DNA of 64,000 nucleotides, taken from assembly GCA_031082125.1 (NCBI GenBank), contig JAVHLM010000006.1:188026-252025 (forward strand). The letters run 5' to 3'. The notes beneath the pieces are model-generated. The model had not been told where the DNA came from and searched no databases. It worked only from the letters and a program-made list of their open reading frames with translations. A program made the translations under genes and the position numbers. Numbering within the stretch: the stretch's first letter is position 1; every line of letters begins with the position of its first letter. Shown here piece after piece: positions 32,799 to 41,515 of this stretch. The DNA is from Candidatus Eremiobacterota bacterium. Lineage in GTDB: Bacteria; Vulcanimicrobiota; CADAWZ01; Ess09-12.

Positions 32799-35728
32799 TC
32801 CTCGATGGTGGAGCTGAATACCTCGGCAAATCCCCTTTCCGCGATATACTGCTTGTCCCTTGCGTTGATAAACTCCTCGCGGTAATCGACAATAGCCTTC
32901 CAGATATCCTTCTTTTTGGCAAGATCCTTGCCGCAGGAGCTGAGCCTTTTTACCACGTCGCTGTGGATGATCTCCCGGAGCTCTTTGTTGCTGCGTGCAA
33001 GGATTGACTCCAGGATCTTCTCCTCCATGCCTTTCTTGCCCACAGGCTTGTATTCCTTGAGGCCTGTCCTCTTGTCCATGTAGCTGTAGACCATGGTCTG
33101 GGGATCGTCCTTGTCGGGGGCGATGACACCGATGGCAATGCCGATGAGGATCGCCACACGGGCCTTGCGCTGCTCTTCCTGGGAGGGCATGGTGACCTCG
33201 ATCAGGTAGTCCTGCTCGCCCTTGCGCAGGTGGAGAGGAGTCTGGTAACCCTCGGAGAGCTGGTCATATTTTCCCTCCCACTTGTCTATCTCGTTGATCA
33301 TCCTGAGGGGGAAGGCGCCCTCCTCGGTGGTGAAGAGGATCTCGTTCTTCCCCCTGATAGGCTGGATGCCCCTGAGCTGCCCCGGCTCGGAGCAGCATTT
33401 TTCAAGCAGCGGGATGAGATCGCGGAACTCGGGGAGAGTCCCCTCGCGACCGCCGAAGGTGCCAATGAGGGAGACCTTGCTGTTGGGGAGCCTCACGAAA
33501 TCAGGAATCTGCTTGAAAGTGAGGAAGACCTCCGAGGAGGCGAATATGTTGCGCAGGGCCATCAGGGCTTGCTGCTCGTTGGGATACTTGTCAAAGAACT
33601 TCTTTGCCACCGAGATCTCCTTGACGCCATCAAAGAATGGCTTTGACACCGAGATGAGCTTTCCCATGATGTCCTTGTCACGGAAGTCATCTTTGCGCAG
33701 ATCAAAGAGATTCTCGGCCTTGAGGGCCCTGAGCACCTCCGAGGACACCAGCGAGATGGAGTCCCGCTCATGGAGCTTGTCCTGATCCTCTACAAACTGG
33801 CGGTAATACGTTTCGATATCGGAAGGGTCATAGAGGAGCTCGCCGTTCATTACGAGCCCCGACGTGTCGTCAATGAGGTTTTTCTCGTTTTCCGTGAGGC
33901 GGCGCAGGATATTCTCCATCTTGGTCTTGAGCCGGTCCATCTCAAGCTCGAGAGCCTTGAGATACTCCAGGACCTTCGTGGAGAAGTCTATGGAGAGCTC
34001 AAGGACCTTCTTGTCAATCTTGCGCTTGAAGAAGGAGTTGGAGGCGCCGCTCGTCGCGTTGGTGATCTTGTCCTGGACCTGCTTGAGCATCACTTCCTTC
34101 TTGTTGAGGGAGAAGCGGTCGGCAAGCTTCTTGAGGGACTCGACCTCCTGAACCTTGCGCGTGGCGAACTGCGATTCCACCTTGGAAAGCTCATCATATT
34201 TCTTGACGAAGTAATCCTTGTAGCGGCTCATGGCGCTCTCGAGGGCATCCATGAACTGCTTGGCAAAGGCAAGCCCTTCCCCTTCTTTGGTGATCATCTT
34301 GGCGATATCGATTTCCAGCTTGGCGATGGTTGCCGAGAGCTTCTTTTCCTTGTTCTTGAAGATCCCCCGTGCGAACTCGCCCCACCTCGTGGGGTCCTTG
34401 TCGCCATCGTAGAATTTCTGCACAAACTGCTCGTCGCGCTTCAAGAGCGACTCGCCCCACTTCTTCTCATCGAGCTTCTGCAGGCTCGCGTAGCCTGCAT
34501 TCATCTCTTCATCCACTCGGCTGTAATAGGTCTTGTTCCCCTCGCCGAGGGAGAGCTCGTCGCGTATCTGGTTTTTCTTGGCCGAGTCCACATCCACAAA
34601 CATTTTGTTGATATCAAGGTAATGGGCAAGGTACTCGTCCATGCGCTCTGACTGCCCGCCGGCAAAGAGCCACCCGTTCACCACATTCTTTGCCATCCGG
34701 TAGGAGCAGGCATTGATGACGCGCTCCTTGGGGAAATAGATGGTGGCAAGCCCCAGGCTCATGAAGTTGAGGGGGCACCCCAGCTTGTCCAGGCCCCCGG
34801 CGACGGCAGAGACGTTGTCCTTGAGGGATGCTTTGTACTGGCCGAACTCATGGGCGAACTCCAGGTAGATGTTGTGGGCCACCATCTCGAAGAGGTCGGA
34901 GCTCTTGGAGAAGGTGACGCGTGAATTCCTGTTGTCGATGAGGTAGCAGAAGTCAAAGGGCGGCGGCTGAATCTTCTTGCCCACACGCTCCTTCTCCCAG
35001 TTGGCCTCGAAATCATGGGAGAGGTTGTAGTGGTTGAGCTCCCTGAGAGCGGCGTAGCCAGCACCATAGGGCATATCGGAATTGAAGACTCCCGGGAGTA
35101 TGAAATAGCCGATCCGTGAGTGCTCTGTCCCCTCAAGCCAGCTCTTCACTGAAAAGGCAAGGTCCAGGAAGATTCCGCTTCCTGTCCCGCCGCAGAGCGA
35201 AGAGACAATATAGACATTCAGCCCCGATTCCACCTGGATGTTGTGGGTCTTGAGCATGTAGTCCATGTTGGACTTGTCGGTGACCTTGGAACGGATGCTG
35301 TTGAAGCTGCTCTTGATCTTCGAGTAGTTGAGGAAATAGGCGAGCCTCCCGACAGCCCTTATGCCCTTGGCGCCGACAGTCACGTCACCTAGCTCCAGGA
35401 TCTTTCTGTCAAGCCACTCGGCAAGCTCGGGAAAGCTCCTTATCTCGTCCTTGAGGCGCTGCGTGCCCGTGACGGTGCAGTGGAGGAACTCCGAGGGATT
35501 CAGGGATATCTGCGAGAGCAGGACCTCGTCCACATCGGGCATGATGGGCTTCTCGGGGTCAGTGTCTATGATGAAAAAGCCCACTATGGGGAGCCTGTCG
35601 AGGCTGTCATAAGCCTCGACAATCTTGCGCCGCACGTTCATGATTATTCTCTGGCCCGTGCCGCCGACACCTATGAGAATGCTGGGACGGATGGGCCGAA
35701 GCTGTGTTACTTTCTTGGAGCTGTCCAT
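32762..35728 (-). CDS. Tubulin/FtsZ-like GTPase (tubulin-like domain protein)
   Basis: About 988 residues. The N-terminal domain has the Rossmann start of the tubulin family (SILIGVGGTGQRIIMNVRR, 16-34) and the tubulin signature SSLCGGTGSGIFLDLA (G180-G185) that binds the GTP phosphates. The middle part (about 390-640) is Lys/Glu-rich and helical, with a coiled coil; the C-terminus is mixed. Proteins of this type form a filament-family branch distant from FtsZ that is often encoded near vWA proteins. Start ATG 35728 has AAGGAGG 5 bases ahead. A terminator separates it from the vWA gene upstream. Filament formation here is inference. Confidence 0.82.
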   Translation of the reverse strand: MDSSKKVTQLRPIRPSILIGVGGTGQRIIMNVRRKIVEAYDSLDRLPIVGFFIIDTDPEKPIMPDVDEVLLSQISLNPSEFLHCTVTGTQRLKDEIRSFPELAEWLDRKILELGDVTVGAKGIRAVGRLAYFLNYSKIKSSFNSIRSKVTDKSNMDYMLKTHNIQVESGLNVYIVSSLCGGTGSGIFLDLAFSVKSWLEGTEHSRIGYFILPGVFNSDMPYGAGYAALRELNHYNLSHDFEANWEKERVGKKIQPPPFDFCYLIDNRNSRVTFSKSSDLFEMVAHNIYLEFAHEFGQYKASLKDNVSAVAGGLDKLGCPLNFMSLGLATIYFPKERVINACSYRMAKNVVNGWLFAGGQSERMDEYLAHYLDINKMFVDVDSAKKNQIRDELSLGEGNKTYYSRVDEEMNAGYASLQKLDEKKWGESLLKRDEQFVQKFYDGDKDPTRWGEFARGIFKNKEKKLSATIAKLEIDIAKMITKEGEGLAFAKQFMDALESAMSRYKDYFVKKYDELSKVESQFATRKVQEVESLKKLADRFSLNKKEVMLKQVQDKITNATSGASNSFFKRKIDKKVLELSIDFSTKVLEYLKALELEMDRLKTKMENILRRLTENEKNLIDDTSGLVMNGELLYDPSDIETYYRQFVEDQDKLHERDSISLVSSEVLRALKAENLFDLRKDDFRDKDIMGKLISVSKPFFDGVKEISVAKKFFDKYPNEQQALMALRNIFASSEVFLTFKQIPDFVRLPNSKVSLIGTFGGREGTLPEFRDLIPLLEKCCSEPGQLRGIQPIRGKNEILFTTEEGAFPLRMINEIDKWEGKYDQLSEGYQTPLHLRKGEQDYLIEVTMPSQEEQRKARVAILIGIAIGVIAPDKDDPQTMVYSYMDKRTGLKEYKPVGKKGMEEKILESILARSNKELREIIHSDVVKRLSSCGKDLAKKKDIWKAIVDYREEFINARDKQYIAERGFAEVFSSTIEDHSLFDPSFAEA

Positions 35729-35775
35729 GGGAACCTCCTTGTAATAATCGCATACCAATTGATGCGAGGGAAGTC

Positions 35776-35807
35776 TGAAAAAGAAAAGAAACCCCTGTTA
35801 AGGTTTC
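35776..35807 (-). terminator. Rho-independent terminator after the vWA gene
   Basis: Minus strand GAAACC, 8-base loop, GGTTTC (35788-35807) followed by TTTTCTTTTTC. It separates the vWA gene from the tubulin-like gene, at least in part. Confidence 0.7.
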
Positions 35808-35846
35808 TCATGTATCGCGGTATTTCCTGCAAAGACGACGCCCCAA

Positions 35847-37538
35847 TTAGAAGCTGAAGTTCCCGCCCTCTTCATCAGAAGGGGGAGGCGCTGCCTGAGC
35901 TTCCTCCTGGGGGACGCCGTACTCCTGATCGCCTTCCAGGAGCTGGATGGCGTGATAGGTGCCGTCAATGGTGAGGGTGAAGCTGCCGCCATAGGCGAGC
36001 TCCCGCTCTATCCCTGCCTGGGGTGCATCGGAGAGGACTCCCTCTTTTTTGGAGGTCAGGATAAACTTCCTGTCCCTTCTCGTGATGATGGCCACAAGCT
36101 CCTGGCAGCCCTCTATCTCGAAATCGGCGCCGCCGCCGAGCGTGATGCTCTCGCCATTTTTCAGTCTGAAGGCCCTTCCCTTCTCCTCCGTCTTGAGCGT
36201 CACCGTGAGGGGCATCATCTTCCTGTATACCACAAAGCCGAAGCCCCCGACAGCGCCCAGCCCGAGGGCCGTGACAAGGACGAAGAGCTCTGTGCATGGC
36301 GGGAGCTTTCCTGCCATGGGAATGGTCTCCCTTTTTGAGATAAAGGGATAGTTGTAGGCCATGGCAGGAGCTGCCGGCGAAGGCGAGGCCGACGCCTCTT
36401 TCGAAGAGGGGGGCTCGGCCTCCATGATGCCCGTCACTTCAACGTCCAAGACTCCCTGAAACTCCCTGGGGCTGAAGCTCCAGTTCTTGGGAAAGTTCAC
36501 TTCGCTCACGAAGGAGAGTGATTTTCCCGGGGCAAGCACAGGAGCGGGAAGGTTTGAGTCCTTGGCCCTGCCTTCGCCGGTGCCGTTGTAAAAGCTTCTC
36601 ACGGTGAGATTCTTCACGGCGAGCTTCTGGAAAGCGGAGAGCAGCTCAAACTGTACGGCTCTCTGGTAAGGGTTCTTGGTGGTCTTTCCAGTCTTTTTCA
36701 GGGTGAGCCTGTCGGAAAGCCATTCGACATAGAACCTGAAGGGAGCGAAGGCCACCTTCTCTTTGTCTTCTTTTATCTCATAGTCTCTTTCAAAGACTTC
36801 CTTGAGCTTCTCGGTGAAGGACTTCAATTCGCTTGAGATCTTCTCGTTGACAGGCGTCTTCGACTCCTCCTTGACCGACTTGAACCTGGGCTCGTACCCC
36901 TCGAACTTCATGCCGATGGGGATAATATCGATCCGCCTGGTCTTTTTCGCCTCGTCCATAAGCTCGGAAAGCTCGACGGACTCTTTGCTCCCCGGGTTCC
37001 TGAAGGGGCTCGCGCTGGGCGGCATGTCATCGCCGTCGGAGATGAAGACCACACGCTGGATCCTCAGGGGCTCACGCCTTTTTACCCTTCCCTCGTCAAA
37101 TTCCTTCAGCGTCTTGAGGGTTGTCCAGTAAGCCTTGCGGATGTCGGTGCCGAAGCCCTTGGTGGTGGTGGTTTTTCTTATCTCCATGCCTTTGAAGAGC
37201 TCTTTCTGGCGGTCGTTGTCAATCTGCTTTATCTGTGCAGGTTTGGTGTCCTCGTCGAACTTGATGAGCACAAGGGTGTCGCCGATCCTGGAAAGGTCAA
37301 CGACGCTCTCGGCCATGAGCTTCCACTCGGGGAGCACGGCCTTCATGCTGTCCGACACGTCGATGACAAAGACTATGTCATAGTTGGGATTTTCCAGGGC
37401 GGAGAGCAGGCGGATGATGTTGGCATCCTTTTTCGTGATGGTCTCGCCTGCAGGGGGAACCTGTGCCTCCACCGTGAAGGCGAAGACTAGCAAGAAAAAA
37501 GCAAAGGCAAGACTCACCGCTTTCAACAAATTCCGCAT
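35847..37538 (-). CDS. Secreted vWA (MIDAS) protein with membrane anchor and C-terminal beta domain
   Basis: About 563 residues: signal peptide (1-25), vWA domain (about 52-260) with a full MIDAS start DVSDS (D60-S62-S64), the TDIRKAY threonine and the VVFISDGDD strand, a beta-rich segment, one transmembrane helix at about 420-440 (LFVLVTALGLGAVGGFGFVVY), and a C-terminal part that looks FHA-like or beta-sandwich (GESITLGGGADFEIEGCQEL). It may display a metal-bridged adhesion or assembly surface outside and a sensor inside. I chose ATG 37538 with GAGGAG 5 bases ahead. It stands between the tubulin-like and propeller genes. Confidence 0.8.
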   Translation of the reverse strand: MRNLLKAVSLAFAFFLLVFAFTVEAQVPPAGETITKKDANIIRLLSALENPNYDIVFVIDVSDSMKAVLPEWKLMAESVVDLSRIGDTLVLIKFDEDTKPAQIKQIDNDRQKELFKGMEIRKTTTTKGFGTDIRKAYWTTLKTLKEFDEGRVKRREPLRIQRVVFISDGDDMPPSASPFRNPGSKESVELSELMDEAKKTRRIDIIPIGMKFEGYEPRFKSVKEESKTPVNEKISSELKSFTEKLKEVFERDYEIKEDKEKVAFAPFRFYVEWLSDRLTLKKTGKTTKNPYQRAVQFELLSAFQKLAVKNLTVRSFYNGTGEGRAKDSNLPAPVLAPGKSLSFVSEVNFPKNWSFSPREFQGVLDVEVTGIMEAEPPSSKEASASPSPAAPAMAYNYPFISKRETIPMAGKLPPCTELFVLVTALGLGAVGGFGFVVYRKMMPLTVTLKTEEKGRAFRLKNGESITLGGGADFEIEGCQELVAIITRRDRKFILTSKKEGVLSDAPQAGIERELAYGGSFTLTIDGTYHAIQLLEGDQEYGVPQEEAQAAPPPSDEEGGNFSF

Positions 37539-37584
37539 GGCCACTCCTCGTTGTGCGATTCCCGGGGGGTGCCGGGATTTCTTT

Positions 37585-39342
37585 CTATTCGACCTTGAGG
37601 AGATCTTCTCCTTTTTGGGGGCGCCTCGCGGTGAAGGCATAGCAGATGCCGTCGCAGCCCGCCACGTAAAGATGGCCGTCAGAGACAAGCGGGGAGGCCA
37701 TTATCTCCTGTTCCAGGCGGTAACTCCACAGGTCGCGGCCTTCCATATCCAGGGCATAGACATAACCCGACTGCGAGCAGAAGAGCACCGCACCGCTCCC
37801 GAGGATCAGGGGCGGTGAAGTGATTGCATCGTTCACCATGATCTTCTCATTGCGGAAACGCCAGTTCACGCCGCCCGAGAGCTTTCCGAGGGCATAGAGG
37901 TACTGGGCCCAGGTGCCCGCAAAGAGCAGATCAGCCCCCACCGCGAGGGAAGCATTGATCCCCCCCTCGACCTGCGTGTAGAGATGCCACGTATCCTGCC
38001 CGGTCTCAATACTGAGGGCATAGACATTCCCGGCACCGTCGCCTATGAAGACGATTCCCTCACTTATGGCCGGAGCCCCGGCCACACGGGCACCCATGGG
38101 CTTGTCCTCTGGAAACCGCCATTTGACGGCGCCTGTCTTCCCGTCGAGGCCCCAGACATACCCCACGCGGGAGATCACGACAAGGATGCCCTTTGACAGG
38201 GCAGGGGAGACGATAAAGCCGTGCTCTTCGCCCTGGAAGTCATTGTCACTGAAGCGCCAACGGGGAGAGCCCGTGGCCTTGTCCAGGGCAAGGACCTCGC
38301 CGCCTGACGTGGCGACATAGACCAGGTCGTCCTCCACGAGCATATCGGCCTGGATGGGCGCAAGAGTCTCGTTCCGCAGCTGGGGATAAACCCAGAGGAA
38401 TCCGCCGCTTGAGGCGTCAAGCTTGAAGACCTTCCCTTCCATGGTGGCAATATATACCCTTCCGAGAGAAGGGGCTCCCTCCTCATCGGGTGCAGGGCGC
38501 TCCTCGTCAATGGCCGGCGTCGCCACGAGAGCGCTTGAAGTGGGGCGGACCCATATCTTTTCACCGTTATACTGGTTAAGGGCATAAAGACTCCCCCCAT
38601 GGGTGGCGATAAAGAGCACACCGCGCCATGCAAGAGGCGATGCGGTGATCCTTACCGCCTCCTTGAGATCGGGGAATGTCCACTTCAGGTAGAGAGGAAA
38701 GGAAATGCGCTCCCTCGAGAGGCCCGTGCGCCCGTTATCACCCTGGAACGTGAGCCACTGCCCCGGCACCACGGGGAGAGGCGACTGGCACTCCCTGCAC
38801 TTCTCAGACTCCACCCTGTTTGACTGCCTGCAGTTGAGGCAGTACACCACTTTCTTCAGGCACTTGGGGCAGAAGAGAGCTTTCCCGCCCAGGATGCTCT
38901 TGCATTCCTCGTATGGGCAGATACCCTTCATATCCCCGCCGCAGCAGGGGCAGAACCGTGCTTCGACCCTGCGCAGCACCACCTCCTTGCCGCAGAGCGG
39001 GCAGGCTCTCCTGAAGAGCTCGCGGCCCGTGGTGCTGCAGAACCGGGCAGCCTTCCTGTGAAATCCCTGGCAGAGGGGGCACCGCTCCGAAGCATCCCTC
39101 CCGGGGGGCACCGGCGGCGGCTCCGTTGGGGGAGGGGCCTTGATGTCCAGGGTCTCAAAGCCCGCGGGAGCCATCTGGATAGGCTGCGTGAGGCTCTCTG
39201 AGGGAATTACGACGGTGGGCTGCCGAAGGGCTGCCTTGCTGAGCTTTTTTGCGCCCGTGAGGGCATGCCCCGTGACAGGGCAGAACTTGGCATTCTCACT
39301 ATGCGGTTTTCCGCAATGGGCGCATTGCTTTCGGGCGTTCAT
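37585..39342 (-). CDS. Zinc-ribbon and PQQ-like beta-propeller protein
   Basis: A 585-residue protein. The first 190 residues carry many CxxC pairs (CAHCGKPH, CPLCQGF, CPLCGKE, CPCCGG, CPKC, CLNC, CREC) typical of zinc ribbons. From about 195 a beta-propeller of BamB/PQQ type follows, with about seven blades (GSLYALNQYNGEKIWV, GEVLALDKATGSPRWRF, GNVYALSIETGQDTWHL, GYVYALDMEGRDLWSY). No signal peptide is seen, so the propeller is probably cytoplasmic and the zinc part may bind a protein or nucleic acid. ATG with AAGGA 6 bases ahead. It lies 47 bases before the vWA gene start on the same strand and probably shares its transcript. Confidence 0.8.
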   Translation of the reverse strand: MNARKQCAHCGKPHSENAKFCPVTGHALTGAKKLSKAALRQPTVVIPSESLTQPIQMAPAGFETLDIKAPPPTEPPPVPPGRDASERCPLCQGFHRKAARFCSTTGRELFRRACPLCGKEVVLRRVEARFCPCCGGDMKGICPYEECKSILGGKALFCPKCLKKVVYCLNCRQSNRVESEKCRECQSPLPVVPGQWLTFQGDNGRTGLSRERISFPLYLKWTFPDLKEAVRITASPLAWRGVLFIATHGGSLYALNQYNGEKIWVRPTSSALVATPAIDEERPAPDEEGAPSLGRVYIATMEGKVFKLDASSGGFLWVYPQLRNETLAPIQADMLVEDDLVYVATSGGEVLALDKATGSPRWRFSDNDFQGEEHGFIVSPALSKGILVVISRVGYVWGLDGKTGAVKWRFPEDKPMGARVAGAPAISEGIVFIGDGAGNVYALSIETGQDTWHLYTQVEGGINASLAVGADLLFAGTWAQYLYALGKLSGGVNWRFRNEKIMVNDAITSPPLILGSGAVLFCSQSGYVYALDMEGRDLWSYRLEQEIMASPLVSDGHLYVAGCDGICYAFTARRPQKGEDLLKVE

Positions 39343-39496
39343 TGAAAATCCTTGACGGTGAGTATTTCTTTCTCCCTCTATAATTATTCAGAATGAAGCA
39401 ACCCTCCTGCAATCTCCCTGGGGAATAAGATAAAGGGAGGAGCACGGCGCAAAGGCTCGAATGAGTAATAGAGAAAGCTCTCGAGGAGGTACGCCG

Positions 39497-40798
39497 GTGC
39501 TCGCTATGCTCGCCATCACGAAAAAGATGCTCATGGAACAGTGGGATATCCCCTCCCTCCTTGTGGAAAGGGCCGAAAAATCCCTTGAGGCGACCGAGAA
39601 ACGCCGGCAGGAGCTCCGTGCCATCACCGGATACACCATGCTGAAGGTCCTGACGGCCTTCAGGAACCATCAGGTTTCAGACAGCCACTTCTGGGGAAGC
39701 ACGGGCTATGGATTTCATGACGCCGGAAGGGAGGTCCTTGACGGCATCTTCGCAGAAATCTTCGGCACCGAGAAAGCCCTGGTGCGATGGCAGTTCGTCT
39801 CGGGCACCCATGCGCTTGCCTCGATCCTCTTCGGTGCACTTCGCCCCGGCGACCGCTGGATATCCCTCGTAGGGCCTCCCTACGACACGCTCTGGCCCCT
39901 CATCGATGGATCGGGCCGCTGGAAGGGCTCTCTTGCCGAGTGGGGCATCACCTACGACGAGGTCCCTCTCGCCAGGGACTGCTCCTTTGACAGGGAGGCA
40001 ATAAGGAAAGCCCTGGATCATCCGGCAAAACTGGTATACCTGCAGCGCTCCCTCGGCTACACATGGCGCCCCTCGATCACGCTCTCCGCCATGGAGGAGC
40101 TGATCGCCTTTGTCAAATCCCTTGCCCCCGCGGTAATCGTGATGGTTGACAACTGCTACGGCGAGTTTGTCGAAGAGAGGGAACCGACCCATATCGGCGC
40201 CGACATCATGGGAGGGTCTCTCATCAAGAACGCCGGCGGAGGCCTTGCCCCGGCGGGAGGCTATATCGCAGGGAAAAGTGACCTCGTGGAGAGGGCTTCA
40301 ATATACCTCACCTCACCCGGCATCGGCCCCGACGAGGGGGCCACCGTGGGGCTGAACCGCCTCCTCTTCCAGGGCTGCTTCATGGCGCCTTCAGTGGTAG
40401 GCGGGGCCCTTGAGGGCGCCGTGTGGGCTTCCCATCTTCTGGAGAGCCTGGGTTTCAAGGTGCTCCCCGGCCCCTTCGACGGCAGGACCGACATTATCCA
40501 GGCCATCGGCCTGGGAACCCCTGAGGCTCTCAAGACCTTCTGCAGGGGCATCCAGGAAAGCTCACCCGTTGACCACTTTGCCTTACCCGAGGCGGTGAGC
40601 ATGCCGGGATACCGGGACCCCATCATCATGGCAGGGGGAACCTTCATACAGGGCTCATCGATAGAGCTCTCCTGCGACGGCCCCCTCAGGGAGCCCTATG
40701 CCGCCTATCTCCAGGGGGGGCTTTCATTCCACCATGTGACCATAGGTGTGATGAAAGCCCTCGCAAGGCTCGCCCGCGAGGGCCTCGTAACACTCTGA
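39497..40798 (+). CDS. Methionine gamma-lyase family PLP protein (aluminium-resistance type)
   Basis: About 433 residues of the Met_gamma_lyase family (YnbB/aluminium resistance proteins), a fold type I PLP enzyme group whose real substrate is not certain. Seen are the SHFWGSTGYGFHDAGRE block, QFVSGTHALASILFGALRPGD, VMVDNCYGEF (PLP Asp) and SLIKNAGGG with the PLP lysine. Start GTG 39497 has AGGAGG 7 bases ahead; ATG 39461 has no clear ribosome binding site. It lies divergent from the propeller gene. Confidence 0.85.
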   Translation: MLAMLAITKKMLMEQWDIPSLLVERAEKSLEATEKRRQELRAITGYTMLKVLTAFRNHQVSDSHFWGSTGYGFHDAGREVLDGIFAEIFGTEKALVRWQFVSGTHALASILFGALRPGDRWISLVGPPYDTLWPLIDGSGRWKGSLAEWGITYDEVPLARDCSFDREAIRKALDHPAKLVYLQRSLGYTWRPSITLSAMEELIAFVKSLAPAVIVMVDNCYGEFVEEREPTHIGADIMGGSLIKNAGGGLAPAGGYIAGKSDLVERASIYLTSPGIGPDEGATVGLNRLLFQGCFMAPSVVGGALEGAVWASHLLESLGFKVLPGPFDGRTDIIQAIGLGTPEALKTFCRGIQESSPVDHFALPEAVSMPGYRDPIIMAGGTFIQGSSIELSCDGPLREPYAAYLQGGLSFHHVTIGVMKALARLAREGLVTL

Positions 40799-40800
40799 AC

Positions 40801-40829
40801 AAAAGGAAAAGGACCTACCTTTCCTCGTT
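40801..40829 (-). terminator. Probable terminator of the secreted-protein gene
   Basis: On the minus strand AGGAAAGG, loop TAGGT, CCTTTTCCT with a bulge is followed by TTTGTT. It lies 40 bases after the stop of the gene at 40869-41351 and just past the end of the PLP gene. The stem is imperfect. Confidence 0.4.
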
Positions 40830-40868
40830 GTGGTAAGCCCTTTATCGCTTTTCCTATTTTTCTGCTGC

Positions 40869-41351
40869 TTAGCAGTCCTTGGCGGGCGGTATAGGTACGC
40901 CCTTGACGGGTTCCTTGGGATCAAATATGACGAATTTGAAATCCTTGTTGTGACCTGAGTAATTCCTGATCTTCACCTTGATGTTGTCGTAAAGAAGCGT
41001 ATTGTTGGTGTGAGGCACGCAGAATGACTTGTAAGCCTGGCGCACTCTCACCTTCCCGAAAAGGGTATTGTTGGGAGTATAGAAGTAAATTTCAAGGTTG
41101 ATGAGGGGGTCGCAGAAGAACTCGTTGTACTCGATCTGGAAGAATTTCCCGTTGTTGCTGTCAAACTTGGTCTCAAACTCGTGAGGAAGGTAGAAATAGC
41201 TCTGACCCGTGGGATAGTGGTACACATTATAGCGGTGTGTGTCCGCTGGTGTGTGGAAGAGCTTCTCGTCCTGGGCCCATGCCTGCCCGGCAAACATGAC
41301 GATAAAGGCACAGACTGCAAGAAGCGCTATCGCCGTAAATCTTTTTGTCAC
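40869..41351 (-). CDS. Secreted protein of unknown function
   Basis: A 160-residue protein with a clear signal peptide (1-26, ending FAGQAWAQD). The mature part is rich in Phe/Tyr/Asn/Lys and likely beta (FLPHEFETKFDSNNGKFFQIE, FYTPNNTLFGKVRVR, NTLLYDNIKVKIRNY), with a lone Cys near the middle, a second further on, and one at the end. No family is recognised. Start is GTG with GGAG 8 bases ahead. Codon use looks richer in AT at third positions than its neighbours, a weak sign of different origin. Confidence 0.6.
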   Translation of the reverse strand: MTKRFTAIALLAVCAFIVMFAGQAWAQDEKLFHTPADTHRYNVYHYPTGQSYFYLPHEFETKFDSNNGKFFQIEYNEFFCDPLINLEIYFYTPNNTLFGKVRVRQAYKSFCVPHTNNTLLYDNIKVKIRNYSGHNKDFKFVIFDPKEPVKGVPIPPAKDC

Positions 41352-41515
41352 CTTTCAAACTCCTTTCTTATCCAAAATAACACGATTTTTCCTTGGTGGC
41401 GGTCACCTCCCCTCATTGAAGCTTTCGTCTCAAACCTTGTAGGAATAGTGGTTTCCCAGATTTTGACTATAATTCGCGCAGAGCAGAGAAATTCCTTCCG
41501 GGAAAAATAAATTTC

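Noticed and set aside
35794-35801. TTAACA in the loop of the terminator after the vWA gene
   Set aside because: A single copy inside a hairpin loop without 11-bp neighbours or a -10; not counted as a regulatory box.
39378-39383. Plus-strand TATAAT before the PLP enzyme gene with TTGACG upstream
   Set aside because: The spacer would be 21 bases, too long for a sigma70 promoter; left out of the feature list.
41469-41478. Plus-strand TATAAT between the WD40 and secreted-protein genes
   Set aside because: No gene on the plus strand follows and no -35 at the right distance.
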